Notes under the pieces: model-generated
The model's database searches: none
Told to the model about the DNA's origin: nothing
The model's input: only the letters and a program-made list of their open reading frames with translations
Shown here: positions 1 through 10,365 of the stretch, piece by piece
Layout of the letters: every line of letters starts with the position of its first letter
How positions within the stretch are numbered: position 1 is the stretch's first letter
Origin: an uncultured Treponema sp.
GTDB lineage: Bacteria > Spirochaetota > Spirochaetia > Treponematales > Treponemataceae
Reading direction: 5' to 3'
NCBI RefSeq assembly: GCF_946187725.1
Contig: NZ_CAMHSK010000003.1
Location: forward strand, 1 to 64,000
Length of the DNA stretch: 64,000 bases
Made by a program: the position numbers and the translations under genes

Positions 1-83
1 GTTTTCTTCAAATGGGGTTACCTGTAGAACAAATTGCCCAAGGGGTTGGGCTTTCAGCTGAGGAAATTACGCACTTGCAATAA
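1..83 (+). CDS. 3' end of a truncated CDS, resembling the C-terminus of Rpn/PD-(D/E)XK nuclease transposase-family proteins
   Basis: Frame from nt 3 reads FLQMGLPVEQIAQGVGLSAEEITHLQ*; the 'kMGLPVEQIAqgtGLSxEEI' tail is typical of that family. Left edge is cut by the window. Confidence 0.6.
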   Translation, partial: FLQMGLPVEQIAQGVGLSAEEITHLQ

Positions 84-167
84 CGGAAAGAGTACTAAAA
101 TTGGCGGATATGAATAATCAGTGCTTTCCTAGTGTCAATTCCGTGCGAAATATGCTACACTGACAAC

Positions 168-1568
168 ATGAACATTATCGCATCACGCTCAACTTTGTCG
201 GGGGCAATTACTGTTCCTGGCTCAAAATCTCATACGATTCGTGCTCTCCTGCTGGCAACTATTGCAGAAGGGGATTCTCATATAAAAAATCCACTGCCAA
301 GTGCAGACTGTCTTTCAACGGCGGCCGCTGTTCCGCTTATCGGTTCGGAAATTGACCTTAATCTTTCTACGGAAGGAGAGCCTGGCACTGAGTGGATTGT
401 AAAAGGTGCCGGTAAAAATCTTCATCTTCCGGATGATGTAGTAAATGTTGGTGATTCTGGTTCACTTTTGTATTTTCTTACGCCTATTGCGGCTTGTTTT
501 GAAGGAACTTCTGTCTTTACGGGCGATGCAAGTATCCGAAGGCGCCCTGTCCTTCATGTGGTTGATGCTTTGACTCAGCTTGGCGCGGATGCTTTCGTAA
601 CTCGACCAAATTCAAACGGCTGTCCTCTTGTGATTACTGGTTCTATCAAAAACGGTGGTAAAGTCAAAACGGCCGGGGAAATTTCAAGTCAGTATATTTC
701 CGGACTGATGATGGCCGGAATCCTCACGGAAAATCCTATTGAAATTGAACTCACAAATCCAAAAGAAACTCCATATCTCACAATGACTCAAAAATGGCTC
801 GAAAAAGTCGGCATTAAATGTCAAATTTCTGAAGATTTTAAGCATATAAAGGTAGCTCCCTGCAAATCTTTCAAGGGCTTTGATGTCACGATTCCAAGCG
901 ACTGGGAAGGGGTTGCATTCCCGCTGATTGCGGCTCTTATTACAGACAGTAAAATCACTATTGAAAATGTGGATTCAAGCGGCACTCAGGGAGATGATGC
1001 AATTGTTTCCATATTACAGTCTATTGGTGCGGATATTGTTTGGGATAAAAATGCTGAAACTCTCGTGGTTTCCGGTGGAAAATGCTCAAAAGACGGAATC
1101 GGCAGGCTTTCAACAGAAAATTGCCCGAACGGTGAGCTTCATGTTAATATTTCCGGTTTCCCTGATGCAGTGTGTGCTTTGAGTGCGATTGCCTGCTTTA
1201 CGGAAGGAACGGTCGTAATTGAAGATGCGGCAGTTTGCCGTCGAAAAGAAACAGACCGCCTCAAAGTACTCAACATCGAACTTTCACGGCTTGGTGCTGA
1301 AATTGAAGAAAAAGAAGATTCTCTGATTATTCACGGTCACTCGCCGCTTCTCAAAGACGGCTCTCCGAATCCTTCATTCAAATTGCATGGCGCTGTCTGT
1401 GAAAGCTATGATGACCATCGAATGGCAATGTCTCTTGCCTGCGCTGGCTTAGGTCTTGCTGAAGGTGAAAAAATAATCATTAATGATGCGGAATGCTGTT
1501 CAGTCAGTTTCCCGCATTTTTACGAGATAATGAATAAAATCAACGCAAATTACAAAACTGAGGAGTAA
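168..1568 (+). CDS. aroA: 3-phosphoshikimate 1-carboxyvinyltransferase (EPSP synthase)
   Basis: ITVPGSKSHTIRALLLA, GDSGSLLYFL, YDDHRMAMSLA motifs; ATG at 168 fits the family N-terminus better than the ORF-track start at 132. Confidence 0.95.
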   Translation: MNIIASRSTLSGAITVPGSKSHTIRALLLATIAEGDSHIKNPLPSADCLSTAAAVPLIGSEIDLNLSTEGEPGTEWIVKGAGKNLHLPDDVVNVGDSGSLLYFLTPIAACFEGTSVFTGDASIRRRPVLHVVDALTQLGADAFVTRPNSNGCPLVITGSIKNGGKVKTAGEISSQYISGLMMAGILTENPIEIELTNPKETPYLTMTQKWLEKVGIKCQISEDFKHIKVAPCKSFKGFDVTIPSDWEGVAFPLIAALITDSKITIENVDSSGTQGDDAIVSILQSIGADIVWDKNAETLVVSGGKCSKDGIGRLSTENCPNGELHVNISGFPDAVCALSAIACFTEGTVVIEDAAVCRRKETDRLKVLNIELSRLGAEIEEKEDSLIIHGHSPLLKDGSPNPSFKLHGAVCESYDDHRMAMSLACAGLGLAEGEKIIINDAECCSVSFPHFYEIMNKINANYKTEE

Positions 1569-1571
1569 AAA

Positions 1572-3254
1572 ATGACAGATATTGAAATTGCACAGAAGAA
1601 TAAAATGATTCCGATTGTTGATGTGGCAAAAAAAATCGGAATTGAAGAAGACAGCCTTGAACTTTACGGAAAATACAAGGCAAAAATCACAATGGAAGAA
1701 CTTCGTGCCTTGCAGAAAAAGGCAAGTGATCCAAAGAACCGCGGCAAGCTGATTCTTACGACTGCCCTCACTCCGACTCCTGCCGGCGAGGGAAAATCAA
1801 CTGTCTCAATCGCATTGGGTGACGGACTCAATAAAATCGGCAAAAAAGCTGTAATTGCACTCCGCGAACCTTCACTTGGGCCTTGCTTTGGCGTAAAGGG
1901 CGGTGCATGTGGCGGCGGTTACGCTCAGATTGTTCCGATGGAAGACATCAATCTTCATTTTACAGGTGATATCCACGCAATCTCTATTGCAAACAACTTG
2001 ATTGCTGCCCTCATCGATAACCACATCAAGCAGGGAAATCAGCTTCAAATTGACCCGCGCACAATCTCATGGAAACGCTGTGTTGATCTTAACGATCGTG
2101 AGCTTCGAAACATCGTTGTTGGAATGGGCGGAATCGCAGACGGAATGCCCCGCGAAGACCATTTCTGCATCACGGTTGCAAGCGAACTCATGGCAATCAT
2201 CTGTCTTTCAACATCAATTTCTGACCTCAAAAACCGGGTTGATTCAATCATAATCGGAAAGACCTTCGACAAACGACCTGTTAAATTCGGTGAACTCAAA
2301 TGTACGGGTTCGATTGCCGTTCTCCTTAAAGACGCAATCAAGCCGAATCTCGTTCAGACTCTTGAAAAAAATCCTGTTTTTGTTCACGGCGGACCATTCG
2401 CAAATATCGCTCAGGGAACAAACTCTGTAAATGCAACGCTTTCTGCCCTTGCGACCGGCGATTATGTTGTAACCGAGGCAGGCTTTGCGGCTGATTTGGG
2501 TGCCGAAAAATTCATGGACATCAAGTGTCGCGCTGCAGGAATTTCTCCTTCGGTAGTTGTAATCGTTGCGACTGTTCGTGCACTCAAAATGCACGGTGGC
2601 ATGGCAAAGGCTGACCTATCAACTCCGAGCGTAGGCGCATTGCAGGCCGGTTTTGAAAATCTGGCGGTTCATATCGAAAATATCGCAAAATTCGGTGTTC
2701 CGGCTGTAATCGCTGTCAATAAATTCATCACTGATACAGACGAAGAAATCGCATTGCTCGAAAAACTCTGTGAAGCTAAAGGCGCAAAAGCTGTTCTCTG
2801 TGAAGGCTGGGGCAAAGGCGGCGAGGGTGCAACTGAACTTGCAAAAGTCGTTGCAGAAGTTGCTGATTCTGGCAAAGCGGACTTCCACTATCTTTATCAG
2901 GCTAACCTTTCATTTGCTGATAAAATCAAAATCCTTGCAAAAGAGATTTATCGTGCAAAGGATGTTGAATTCGCTCCGAATGTACTTAAAAAGCTCCGTG
3001 AGTACGAGGAACTTGGCTACAAAGACCTTCCTGTCTGTGTTGCAAAAACTCAGAATTCAATCAGTCACGACCCGAAACTCATGGGTGCACCGCGCGATTA
3101 CATCTTCCCGATTCGTGATGTTCAGCTCTATTCGGGTGCGGGCTTCGTTGTCGCTCTTGCCGGTGAAATCATGACGATGCCGGGCCTTCCAAAACTGCCT
3201 GCCGCCCTTAACATCGACATCGATGACGACGGCAACATCAGCGGATTATTTTAG
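1572..3254 (+). CDS. fhs: formate--tetrahydrofolate ligase
   Basis: TPTPAGEGKSTVSIALGDGL P-loop, EPSLGPCFGVKGGACGGGYAQ, full length. Confidence 0.97.
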   Translation: MTDIEIAQKNKMIPIVDVAKKIGIEEDSLELYGKYKAKITMEELRALQKKASDPKNRGKLILTTALTPTPAGEGKSTVSIALGDGLNKIGKKAVIALREPSLGPCFGVKGGACGGGYAQIVPMEDINLHFTGDIHAISIANNLIAALIDNHIKQGNQLQIDPRTISWKRCVDLNDRELRNIVVGMGGIADGMPREDHFCITVASELMAIICLSTSISDLKNRVDSIIIGKTFDKRPVKFGELKCTGSIAVLLKDAIKPNLVQTLEKNPVFVHGGPFANIAQGTNSVNATLSALATGDYVVTEAGFAADLGAEKFMDIKCRAAGISPSVVVIVATVRALKMHGGMAKADLSTPSVGALQAGFENLAVHIENIAKFGVPAVIAVNKFITDTDEEIALLEKLCEAKGAKAVLCEGWGKGGEGATELAKVVAEVADSGKADFHYLYQANLSFADKIKILAKEIYRAKDVEFAPNVLKKLREYEELGYKDLPVCVAKTQNSISHDPKLMGAPRDYIFPIRDVQLYSGAGFVVALAGEIMTMPGLPKLPAALNIDIDDDGNISGLF

Positions 3255-3337
3255 TTAGCAGTTAGCAATGAGCGGTTAGCAATTATTTTTTTTTCTAACT
3301 GCTCTCGGCTACCTGCTCCCTTCTAATTGGAGAAACT

Positions 3338-4153
3338 ATGTTCAAATTCTTTCTGAAAAAAAATTTTTGTGACGGCTGGGATAATTTTTTCTTCCTTGTG
3401 CTTTCTAATGCGGTTACAATTGTTCTGCTCGCGGGGAGCTTTTTTGCAATTCGCTTTGCTGTGACTCAAAATCCTTACCTTGCGGCAATTGCTTTCATCA
3501 TTTGTTCCGGGATTTTGATGGTTTCCCTTTTTGCATGGGGAGCAAATGCTGCAAAAATTGCTGATTTCCGTTCGGCCTCCTTTCCGCTGTTCTTTTCAGC
3601 ACTAAAGAGCGTGTGGAAAATCGGATTTATGTCCGGCTCTTTGCTTGCACTTGTTCTTCTTATTTTCAGATTTGCAATTGCCTATTATCTTTCGATTTTT
3701 TTCAAGGAAAACAGTCTCTTTAATCTTCTTCTGACGGCTGCGCTTGGCTGGGTTCTTCTGGTTTCTGTCATTGCCTTGCAGTGGTTCATTCCGCTTTACT
3801 TTTTGCAGGAAAATAACGGATTCAAGAAGTGCCTCAAAAAATCATTCATTATCTTCTACGATAATGTTTTCTTCTCGATTTCAGTTTTCTTCTATAATAT
3901 AATCCTTTTTGCTCTTTCGTGCGTGTTTTTCTTCATCGTTCCTGGACTCAACGGCCTTTTGCTTTCTTCAACCAATGCACTGAGACTCAGACTGTACAAA
4001 TATGATTGGATTGAGAAAATGGCCGAAACAGATCCGAATTTTGCGAATGACCGTGATAAGCGAAATGAAGTTCCCTGGGATGAATTGCTGGCAGATGACA
4101 TGGAATCGCTTGGCCCAAGAAAATTGCTTTCATTTGTATTCCCGTGGAAGTAG
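3338..4153 (+). CDS. multi-pass membrane protein, YesL/DUF624-like
   Basis: Several hydrophobic helices; RBS-like ggag upstream; codon use like neighbours. Confidence 0.6.
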   Translation: MFKFFLKKNFCDGWDNFFFLVLSNAVTIVLLAGSFFAIRFAVTQNPYLAAIAFIICSGILMVSLFAWGANAAKIADFRSASFPLFFSALKSVWKIGFMSGSLLALVLLIFRFAIAYYLSIFFKENSLFNLLLTAALGWVLLVSVIALQWFIPLYFLQENNGFKKCLKKSFIIFYDNVFFSISVFFYNIILFALSCVFFFIVPGLNGLLLSSTNALRLRLYKYDWIEKMAETDPNFANDRDKRNEVPWDELLADDMESLGPRKLLSFVFPWK

Positions 4154-4264
4154 AGCAGAGCTTTTACAGGCTGTTTTTGTCAGTCAAAATATTTTGCTTC
4201 TATTGATAGAAGTTTCAATAAGTTGTAGACTTAATTCATTCTTTAAAATTAGGAGAAAAAGAAA

Positions 4265-5206
4265 ATGAAAAAACTTCTTACTGCTGCTGCTCTTTTAACT
4301 GCAGCTTGTATTTTGACCGGATGTAACAAAAAAGACGGCAAAATCAGAATTGGTGTTATTCAGCTTGTTGAGCACCCGGCTCTCGACAAAAGCTATCAGG
4401 GCTTCGTTGATGGTCTTGCTGAAGCTGGCTACAAAGACGGTGAAAATATCGTTATCGACTATCAGAACGCACAGGCTGAACAGGCAAACTGTGTTACTAT
4501 CGCAAACAAATTCATCAATGATCGCGACGACTTGATTTTTGCAATTGCAACACCAGCTGCACAGGCTGTTGCTAATCTCACCAAAAAAATCCCGATTCTC
4601 GTTACAGCTGTTACTGATCCAGAGACAGCAAAACTCGTAAAATCAAACAAAAAACCAGAGACAAATGTTACAGGTACTTCTGACTTGACTCCAGTTGCTG
4701 CTCAGATCAGCCTTCTCAAAAAATTGGTTCCAACTGCAGAAACCGTTGGCCTTTTGTATTGCTCAAGCGAAGCAAACTCTATCTTCCAGATTAACATCGC
4801 TAAAGAAGCATGTCTTGCAAACGGCCTTGCATTCCTTGAAGGTTCTGTTTCAAATTCGAATGAAATCCAGCAGGTAACACAGAGTCTCGTTGGCAAAGTT
4901 GATGCATTCTATATCCCGACTGACAATATGCTCGCTGCAGGCCTTGCAAATGTTGCAATGGTTGCTAACAACGCAAAACTCCCGACAATCTGTGGTGAAG
5001 ACGGAATGGTTGTTTCTGGTGGCTTGGCTACTTACGGAATCAACTACTACGAGCTTGGAAAACTTACTGCAAAACAGGCTGTAAAAATCATCGAAAAAGA
5101 AGCTACTCCGGCAACAATGCCAATCGAGTATCTTGAAAAATTCGATTTCACTTACAACAAAGACACAGCTGCAGCAATCGGAATCGAAATTCCTGACAAT
5201 CTCTAA
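4265..5206 (+). CDS. ABC transporter substrate-binding lipoprotein (ABC_sub_bind / TrpX-like family)
   Basis: Lipobox ILTGC; IRIGVIQLVEHPALDKSYQGFVDGL...; strong RBS aggagaaaaag. Confidence 0.9.
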   Translation: MKKLLTAAALLTAACILTGCNKKDGKIRIGVIQLVEHPALDKSYQGFVDGLAEAGYKDGENIVIDYQNAQAEQANCVTIANKFINDRDDLIFAIATPAAQAVANLTKKIPILVTAVTDPETAKLVKSNKKPETNVTGTSDLTPVAAQISLLKKLVPTAETVGLLYCSSEANSIFQINIAKEACLANGLAFLEGSVSNSNEIQQVTQSLVGKVDAFYIPTDNMLAAGLANVAMVANNAKLPTICGEDGMVVSGGLATYGINYYELGKLTAKQAVKIIEKEATPATMPIEYLEKFDFTYNKDTAAAIGIEIPDNL

Positions 5207-5222
5207 TAAAAAGGGGTAATTT

Positions 5223-5969
5223 ATGAACGCGAAGATTAGAAATCTTTTTACTGCTGCCATGTTTTTTTCAGCTATGGGGCTTTTTGCTCAGGAATCTGAA
5301 GCGGCTCCGGTTGAAGCTCCTGCTTCTGAGAGCGTAGAGCTTTCGGCATCGGCAGAAAACTCTTCTGAAAGCCTGCCTGCAAATGAATCAGAAGTTTCGG
5401 ATGAAAATGACAGTGTTTTTCTTAAGAATTTCACAAGTCTTCGCGGTCATCGATTTTTGGAAGCTCGTGCTGCCATTCCGTTGTTCCCGTTCTTTACATC
5501 GCATGGCGTTTTCCAGTCTTTTGGAGCCGGAATGAGCGATGTATTCGGAACGATTTTTTCGTTCGGCAATGATTATGACCACATGACTCCAAAACTTGCC
5601 ACTGATTTGAATGTCACTATTTACCCGCCGTTTGCAAACTTTCACTGTGGTTTTATGGCCGGTGCTGCTATTGATACATGGAATTCCGATTCAAACACTT
5701 ACTCAATGAACTTTTACTATGTGGGATTCCATGGCGAGTACTGCCATTTAGTGTTCAACGACATCGGTACAAGACTTTCGCTCTACGGCGAGATTAGTGT
5801 TGGTGCAATGGAGTTCGATGACGAGGATTCAAAGGATTACCATTTCGCATTTGACCTCTGTCCGTTCGGAATTCAGTTCTGCCCAGAAAAAAATATCGGA
5901 ATCTACTTTGAAATCCCGCATTTCGGTGCACGCCCCTTCTTCCAGACAGGAATTTCTATAGGACTATAG
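5223..5969 (+). CDS. secreted/outer-membrane hypothetical protein
   Basis: Signal peptide MNAKIRNLFTAAMFFSAMGLFAQ, beta-rich C-terminal half. Confidence 0.65.
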   Translation: MNAKIRNLFTAAMFFSAMGLFAQESEAAPVEAPASESVELSASAENSSESLPANESEVSDENDSVFLKNFTSLRGHRFLEARAAIPLFPFFTSHGVFQSFGAGMSDVFGTIFSFGNDYDHMTPKLATDLNVTIYPPFANFHCGFMAGAAIDTWNSDSNTYSMNFYYVGFHGEYCHLVFNDIGTRLSLYGEISVGAMEFDDEDSKDYHFAFDLCPFGIQFCPEKNIGIYFEIPHFGARPFFQTGISIGL

Positions 5970-6064
5970 GGCGAAAATTCTATTGTCTGCCGCTGCTCCG
6001 TGGCTCGCTTTCGCTCGGTGCCACAGGGCACTGGCAAAGCCACCACTCCGTAGCTGGCGCCGCA

Positions 6065-6553
6065 TTAACCTTCCAAAATCAAATCAACTGGCTGTGCATC
6101 ACTTGCCTTAATAAGGTCTTCGGGCTTAATTGCTATCTGTTCCCCGCGCATTCCCGCACTCACATAAATCTTTTCGTGATTCAATGCTGATTCATCTATA
6201 AAAGTCGGAAATTTCTTTTTCATTCCAAGTGGAGAACATCCGCCACGGATATAACCTGTGAGCGCCAGAAGTTCTTCTGGTTTGACCGGTGAAATTTCTT
6301 TTGCACCGCAGGCATTTCTTGCTTTTTTGAGGTTTATTTCATGGAGTGCGCTCTGGCAGAAAACAAATACCTGTCGGCTTTCACTTCTCATCACAATCGT
6401 TTTGAAGCACGCTGCCGGATCAATGCCGAGTTTGGCTGCTGTCTGACTTGCTGCTCCGTGTGAAAGTTCATGCTCACCATCATCATCGTAAGAAAGAACT
6501 TCGTATTTTATCTTCAGGCCGTCAAGAATCCTCATTGCATTTGTTTTTTTCAT
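6065..6553 (-). CDS. YbaK/EbsC-type Cys-tRNA(Pro) deacylase
   Basis: MKKTNAMRILDGLKIKYEVLSYD..., RGGCSPLGMKKKFPTFID motif. Confidence 0.9.
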   Translation of the reverse strand: MKKTNAMRILDGLKIKYEVLSYDDDGEHELSHGAASQTAAKLGIDPAACFKTIVMRSESRQVFVFCQSALHEINLKKARNACGAKEISPVKPEELLALTGYIRGGCSPLGMKKKFPTFIDESALNHEKIYVSAGMRGEQIAIKPEDLIKASDAQPVDLILEG

Positions 6554-6626
6554 TTTATTTTCCTCTGAAGTATGTTATAGTAAAAATTGAAAAAAAGAAA
6601 CCGCATGGTTATAAAGGACGGGGATT

Positions 6627-7190
6627 ATGAGCCAGAATTTTCAGGATGTATTAAGCACATTTTCAGAGAAACTTGCACGCTTCAACAAATCCTCAAAAGC
6701 AGAGCGTGTCGTTCCGCCGTCCAAAAATTCCTACTACGAAGAAAAGTTGAGGGAGCGCGGCGAAAAATTGCGTTCTTCTGTCGCTCAGACTTATAAAATC
6801 TTCCGCTCACCCTTTGAAGTCCTTGGTGAAAATTCCGAAAGAGCGGCATCTCTTGACCGTGACGAGCAGAATCTTATAAAGGCGTATAATCTTTACAAAT
6901 CCTGCATGGACATAAATAAGGAAAATCAGGACGAAATCGGGGCGACTTACATAAAAAATATTGAAATCTATTCTCCGCTGGCTGACAAGGCAAGCTACAC
7001 ACAGGGCGGGCAGTTCATCTATCTTCTTTGCTGGCTTTATTTTGAGCAGAATTGCCAGGAATTTATGCCGTTTTTTAAGGAAATTGAAAGCCATTGTGTG
7101 TTATGCTTTTCAAGTTCGGAAAATTTCCACTTTTCAGACCCTCACGAAAAGGAAATTTTTGACCTTGTAAAAGCGGAGTTTTATTCATGA
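6627..7190 (+). CDS. hypothetical protein
   Basis: ORF with upstream ggacgggg; ATGA-type overlap with next gene. Confidence 0.6.
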   Translation: MSQNFQDVLSTFSEKLARFNKSSKAERVVPPSKNSYYEEKLRERGEKLRSSVAQTYKIFRSPFEVLGENSERAASLDRDEQNLIKAYNLYKSCMDINKENQDEIGATYIKNIEIYSPLADKASYTQGGQFIYLLCWLYFEQNCQEFMPFFKEIESHCVLCFSSSENFHFSDPHEKEIFDLVKAEFYS

Positions 7191-8557
7191 CAAAAGATTT
7201 AACAAGCGGTCATCCACTTAAAATCATTTTCAATTTTGCTGTTCCTGTTTTTTTTGGTTATCTTTTTCAGCAGTTTTATAATCTTGTCGATACAATCATC
7301 GTCGGTCAGTTTTTGGGCGTAGATGCTCTTGCGGCAGTCGGTTCCACTGGAAGCCTCAATTTCTTCATAATCGGATTCTGCATGGGCGTGTGCTCCGGCT
7401 TTGCAATTCCTGTTGCGCAGAAATTCGGCGGAAATGAATATACGACAATGCGTCAGTTCGTTTTCAATGCATGGATTCTTGTAGCTGCTTTTTCAGTTTT
7501 CATCACGATTCCGACTGTGCTTTGCTGTCGTGAAATGCTCCTCTTTCTAAAAACGCCTTCAAATATCCTCGATATGGCAAATTCTTATTTTTCGATTATT
7601 CTTGCGGGAATTCCTGTTGTTTTCTTCTATAATATTCTTTCCGGCGTGATTCGTTCTGTGGGTGATTCAAAGACACCTCTCTATTTTCTATTGATTTCGG
7701 CCTGCCTGAACATTTTTCTCGACCTGCTTTTTATCGCGGTCTTCAACTTTGGAATTCCCGGTGCGGCTTATGCGACTGTCATTTCGCAGGGAATTTCTGG
7801 AATCCTGTGTTTTTTTTACATGAGGTCAAAATTCGAAATTCTTCGTCTTTCAAAAGAAGATAAAATCTTATCAAGGCGGAAAATGCTCACTCTTTTGGGA
7901 ATTGGTGTGCCAATGGGGCTGCAATATTCAATCACGGCAATCGGAAGCGTTATCTTGCAAAGCTCTGTAAATGTGCTTGGCTCAATTTATGTCGCAGCGA
8001 TGACTACCGCTCAAAAAATCTCGATTTTCTTTTCGACTCCCTTTGACGCTTTGGGAACAACAATGGCAACTTATGGCGGCCAGAATGTCGGGGCTAAGAA
8101 AATTGAACGGCTCACACCGGGGCTTTTCTGGGGCTCTGCAATCGGTTTTGCATGGTCGCTAGTCGCACTTGTGATTCTGTACTTTTTCTATGATAATCTG
8201 GCCGCGCTTTTTATCAGCGGAACCGAATCCGCTCAAACTTCAGAACTTGTGATTAAGAATGTTTTCTATTTCCTCATGGCGAACGGCTGCACTTACTGGC
8301 TTCTGACGCTTGTCAATGTAGTCCGTTTTATGATTCAGGGAATGGGATTTTCACGGCTCGCGATTTTTGCAGGAGTTTTTGAACTTGTCGGTCGTGCTAC
8401 AATCGGTCTTTTTCTTGTTCCTGTATTCGGTTTTCAGGGGGCCTGTCTTGCAAGTCCGCTTGCATGGGTTCTGGCCGACGCATTTTTACTCCCGGCATAT
8501 TTTTCGAGCAGAAAAAAGCTGATTAAAATGTTTGCAGAAGGAAGACGGCCTGCTTAA
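7187..8557 (+). CDS. MATE family efflux transporter
   Basis: MTKDLTSGHPLKIIFNFAVPVFFGYLFQQFYNLVDTIIVGQFLG; 12-TM pattern. Confidence 0.93.
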   Translation: MTKDLTSGHPLKIIFNFAVPVFFGYLFQQFYNLVDTIIVGQFLGVDALAAVGSTGSLNFFIIGFCMGVCSGFAIPVAQKFGGNEYTTMRQFVFNAWILVAAFSVFITIPTVLCCREMLLFLKTPSNILDMANSYFSIILAGIPVVFFYNILSGVIRSVGDSKTPLYFLLISACLNIFLDLLFIAVFNFGIPGAAYATVISQGISGILCFFYMRSKFEILRLSKEDKILSRRKMLTLLGIGVPMGLQYSITAIGSVILQSSVNVLGSIYVAAMTTAQKISIFFSTPFDALGTTMATYGGQNVGAKKIERLTPGLFWGSAIGFAWSLVALVILYFFYDNLAALFISGTESAQTSELVIKNVFYFLMANGCTYWLLTLVNVVRFMIQGMGFSRLAIFAGVFELVGRATIGLFLVPVFGFQGACLASPLAWVLADAFLLPAYFSSRKKLIKMFAEGRRPA

Positions 8558-8621
8558 TTGTGGCGCTGCATTTTTCCCTCACTGATTGCTAACTGCCAAT
8601 ATTTTCTATATTATATTCGGT

Positions 8622-9542
8622 ATGATTCAAGGCATTTTTATTGAAGGTATGATTTTCGGAATCATGGTACTGGGTGTATTCATGACTTTCCGTGTTTTAA
8701 ATTTCTGCGACATGACTGTGGACGGCTCTTTTCCGCTTGGAGCCTGTGTTCTTGCAGCTTGTCTGGTTCACGGTATTTCGCCCTCGCTGGCTCTTTGTAT
8801 TGCTTTTGTCGCCGGAATGCTTGCCGGTCTTTTCACTTCGGTGATTTATACAAAACTCCGCATTCCTGATTTGCTTGCCGGTATTTTGATGATGACCATG
8901 CTTTATTCAGTGAATCTGCGTGTCATGTCTAATCAGGCAAATGTTTCTCTCCTTCGAATTCCAACGACTTTTTCTAATATCAAGAATCTCATGAAGGCTT
9001 ATTTTCCTTTGATTTCTCCTGACTGGGGAATTGTATTCTTCCTTTTGATTTTTGTTGGAATCCTGCTCGTGATTCTAAATCTTTTCTTTTCAACTGATTT
9101 TGGCCTTACGATGGGCGCCCTTGGTTCTAATCCGCAGATGGTAATTTCACAGGGCGTTGACCCAAAAATCGTTCGTGGCGTGGGAATTTGCTTTGGTGAC
9201 GGACTTGCTGCTTTGAGTGGAGCGCTTTTTGCAATGTATTCAGGATTTTCTGATGTCGGAAGCGGAAGCGGTGTCGTGGTCTCTGGATTGGCTTCATTGA
9301 TGCTCGGTGAATTTGTCATTCATTCGAACAAAATCGGATGGCAGACTTTGCGCGTTATTTTAGGTTCAATCATCTACCGTGCGCTCATGTTCTTTGCCCG
9401 CCGTTACGGTTACAATATCGGAATGAACGCCAATGACTTAAAGCTCGTTACGGGCTTGCTGATTATAGTGTGCCTGATTGTCTCAAAACAAGACATCATC
9501 GCCTGGCTTAAGCAGCACTTGAAAAGGAACGAAACATGCTAA
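8622..9542 (+). CDS. ABC transporter permease (partner of ABC_sub_bind proteins)
   Basis: MIQGIFIEGMIFGIMVLGVFMTFRVLNFCDMTVDGSFPLGA; ATG at 8622 preferred to TTG at 8586. Confidence 0.88.
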   Translation: MIQGIFIEGMIFGIMVLGVFMTFRVLNFCDMTVDGSFPLGACVLAACLVHGISPSLALCIAFVAGMLAGLFTSVIYTKLRIPDLLAGILMMTMLYSVNLRVMSNQANVSLLRIPTTFSNIKNLMKAYFPLISPDWGIVFFLLIFVGILLVILNLFFSTDFGLTMGALGSNPQMVISQGVDPKIVRGVGICFGDGLAALSGALFAMYSGFSDVGSGSGVVVSGLASLMLGEFVIHSNKIGWQTLRVILGSIIYRALMFFARRYGYNIGMNANDLKLVTGLLIIVCLIVSKQDIIAWLKQHLKRNETC

Positions 9543-10336
9543 AACTTGAAAATATCGGAATCACTTTCCACCCGAATACACCAGATGAAAACACTGCCCT
9601 CAAGAATGTAAATCTTGAAATCAGAAAGGGTGACTTTATCACGGTGATTGGCTCGAACGGAGCCGGAAAATCCACTCTCTACAATATTATTGCAGGAACT
9701 CTAAAGCCCACGACGGGCACGCTTCTTCTTTCGGCAGATGAACAGTCTGCGCCAAAGAATATCACGAATGATCCTGAATACAAAAGGGCTCGTTATATCG
9801 GCCGAATTTTCCAGAATCCGCTTTTAGGAACTGCCGGAAGAATGAGCCTCGAAGACAACATGATGATTTGTTATAAGAAGGGCTTCAAGGGCTTGAAAAT
9901 CTCGCTGAACAACAAAATGCGTGACTTTTTCCGTGAGCAGCTTAAAGTCCTTAATATGGGGCTCGAAAATCGTCTCGGCGACAATGTTGACCAGTTTTCA
10001 GGAGGGCAGAGGCAGGCTCTCACGCTTTTAATGGCTGTTATGAGCAAGCCGAGCATTCTTCTTCTTGATGAACATACCGCCGCCCTTGACCCGACGAACG
10101 CTCAAATCGTTATGGATTTAACCCGCCGTTTTGCCCAGGAATACAATCTTACGGTGATGATGGTCACTCACAACATGCAGCATGCCCTCGATTTCGGAAA
10201 CCGTCTGATTATGATGAATAAAGGTGAAATTATAAGCGACATCAGCGGCGACGAAAAAAAACAGCTCACGATGGATTCAATCGTTGAGCTGTTCAAAAAA
10301 ATCAAAGTCAATAACGACAATGTTCTGCTGAATTAG
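9536..10336 (+). CDS. ABC transporter ATP-binding protein
   Basis: Walker A GSNGAGKST, signature FSGGQRQ, Walker B ILLLDEHTAAL. Confidence 0.95.
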   Translation: MLKLENIGITFHPNTPDENTALKNVNLEIRKGDFITVIGSNGAGKSTLYNIIAGTLKPTTGTLLLSADEQSAPKNITNDPEYKRARYIGRIFQNPLLGTAGRMSLEDNMMICYKKGFKGLKISLNNKMRDFFREQLKVLNMGLENRLGDNVDQFSGGQRQALTLLMAVMSKPSILLLDEHTAALDPTNAQIVMDLTRRFAQEYNLTVMMVTHNMQHALDFGNRLIMMNKGEIISDISGDEKKQLTMDSIVELFKKIKVNNDNVLLN

Positions 10337-10365
10337 AGCGTCCGTTCGAATGTCGAGTTTTCGCT

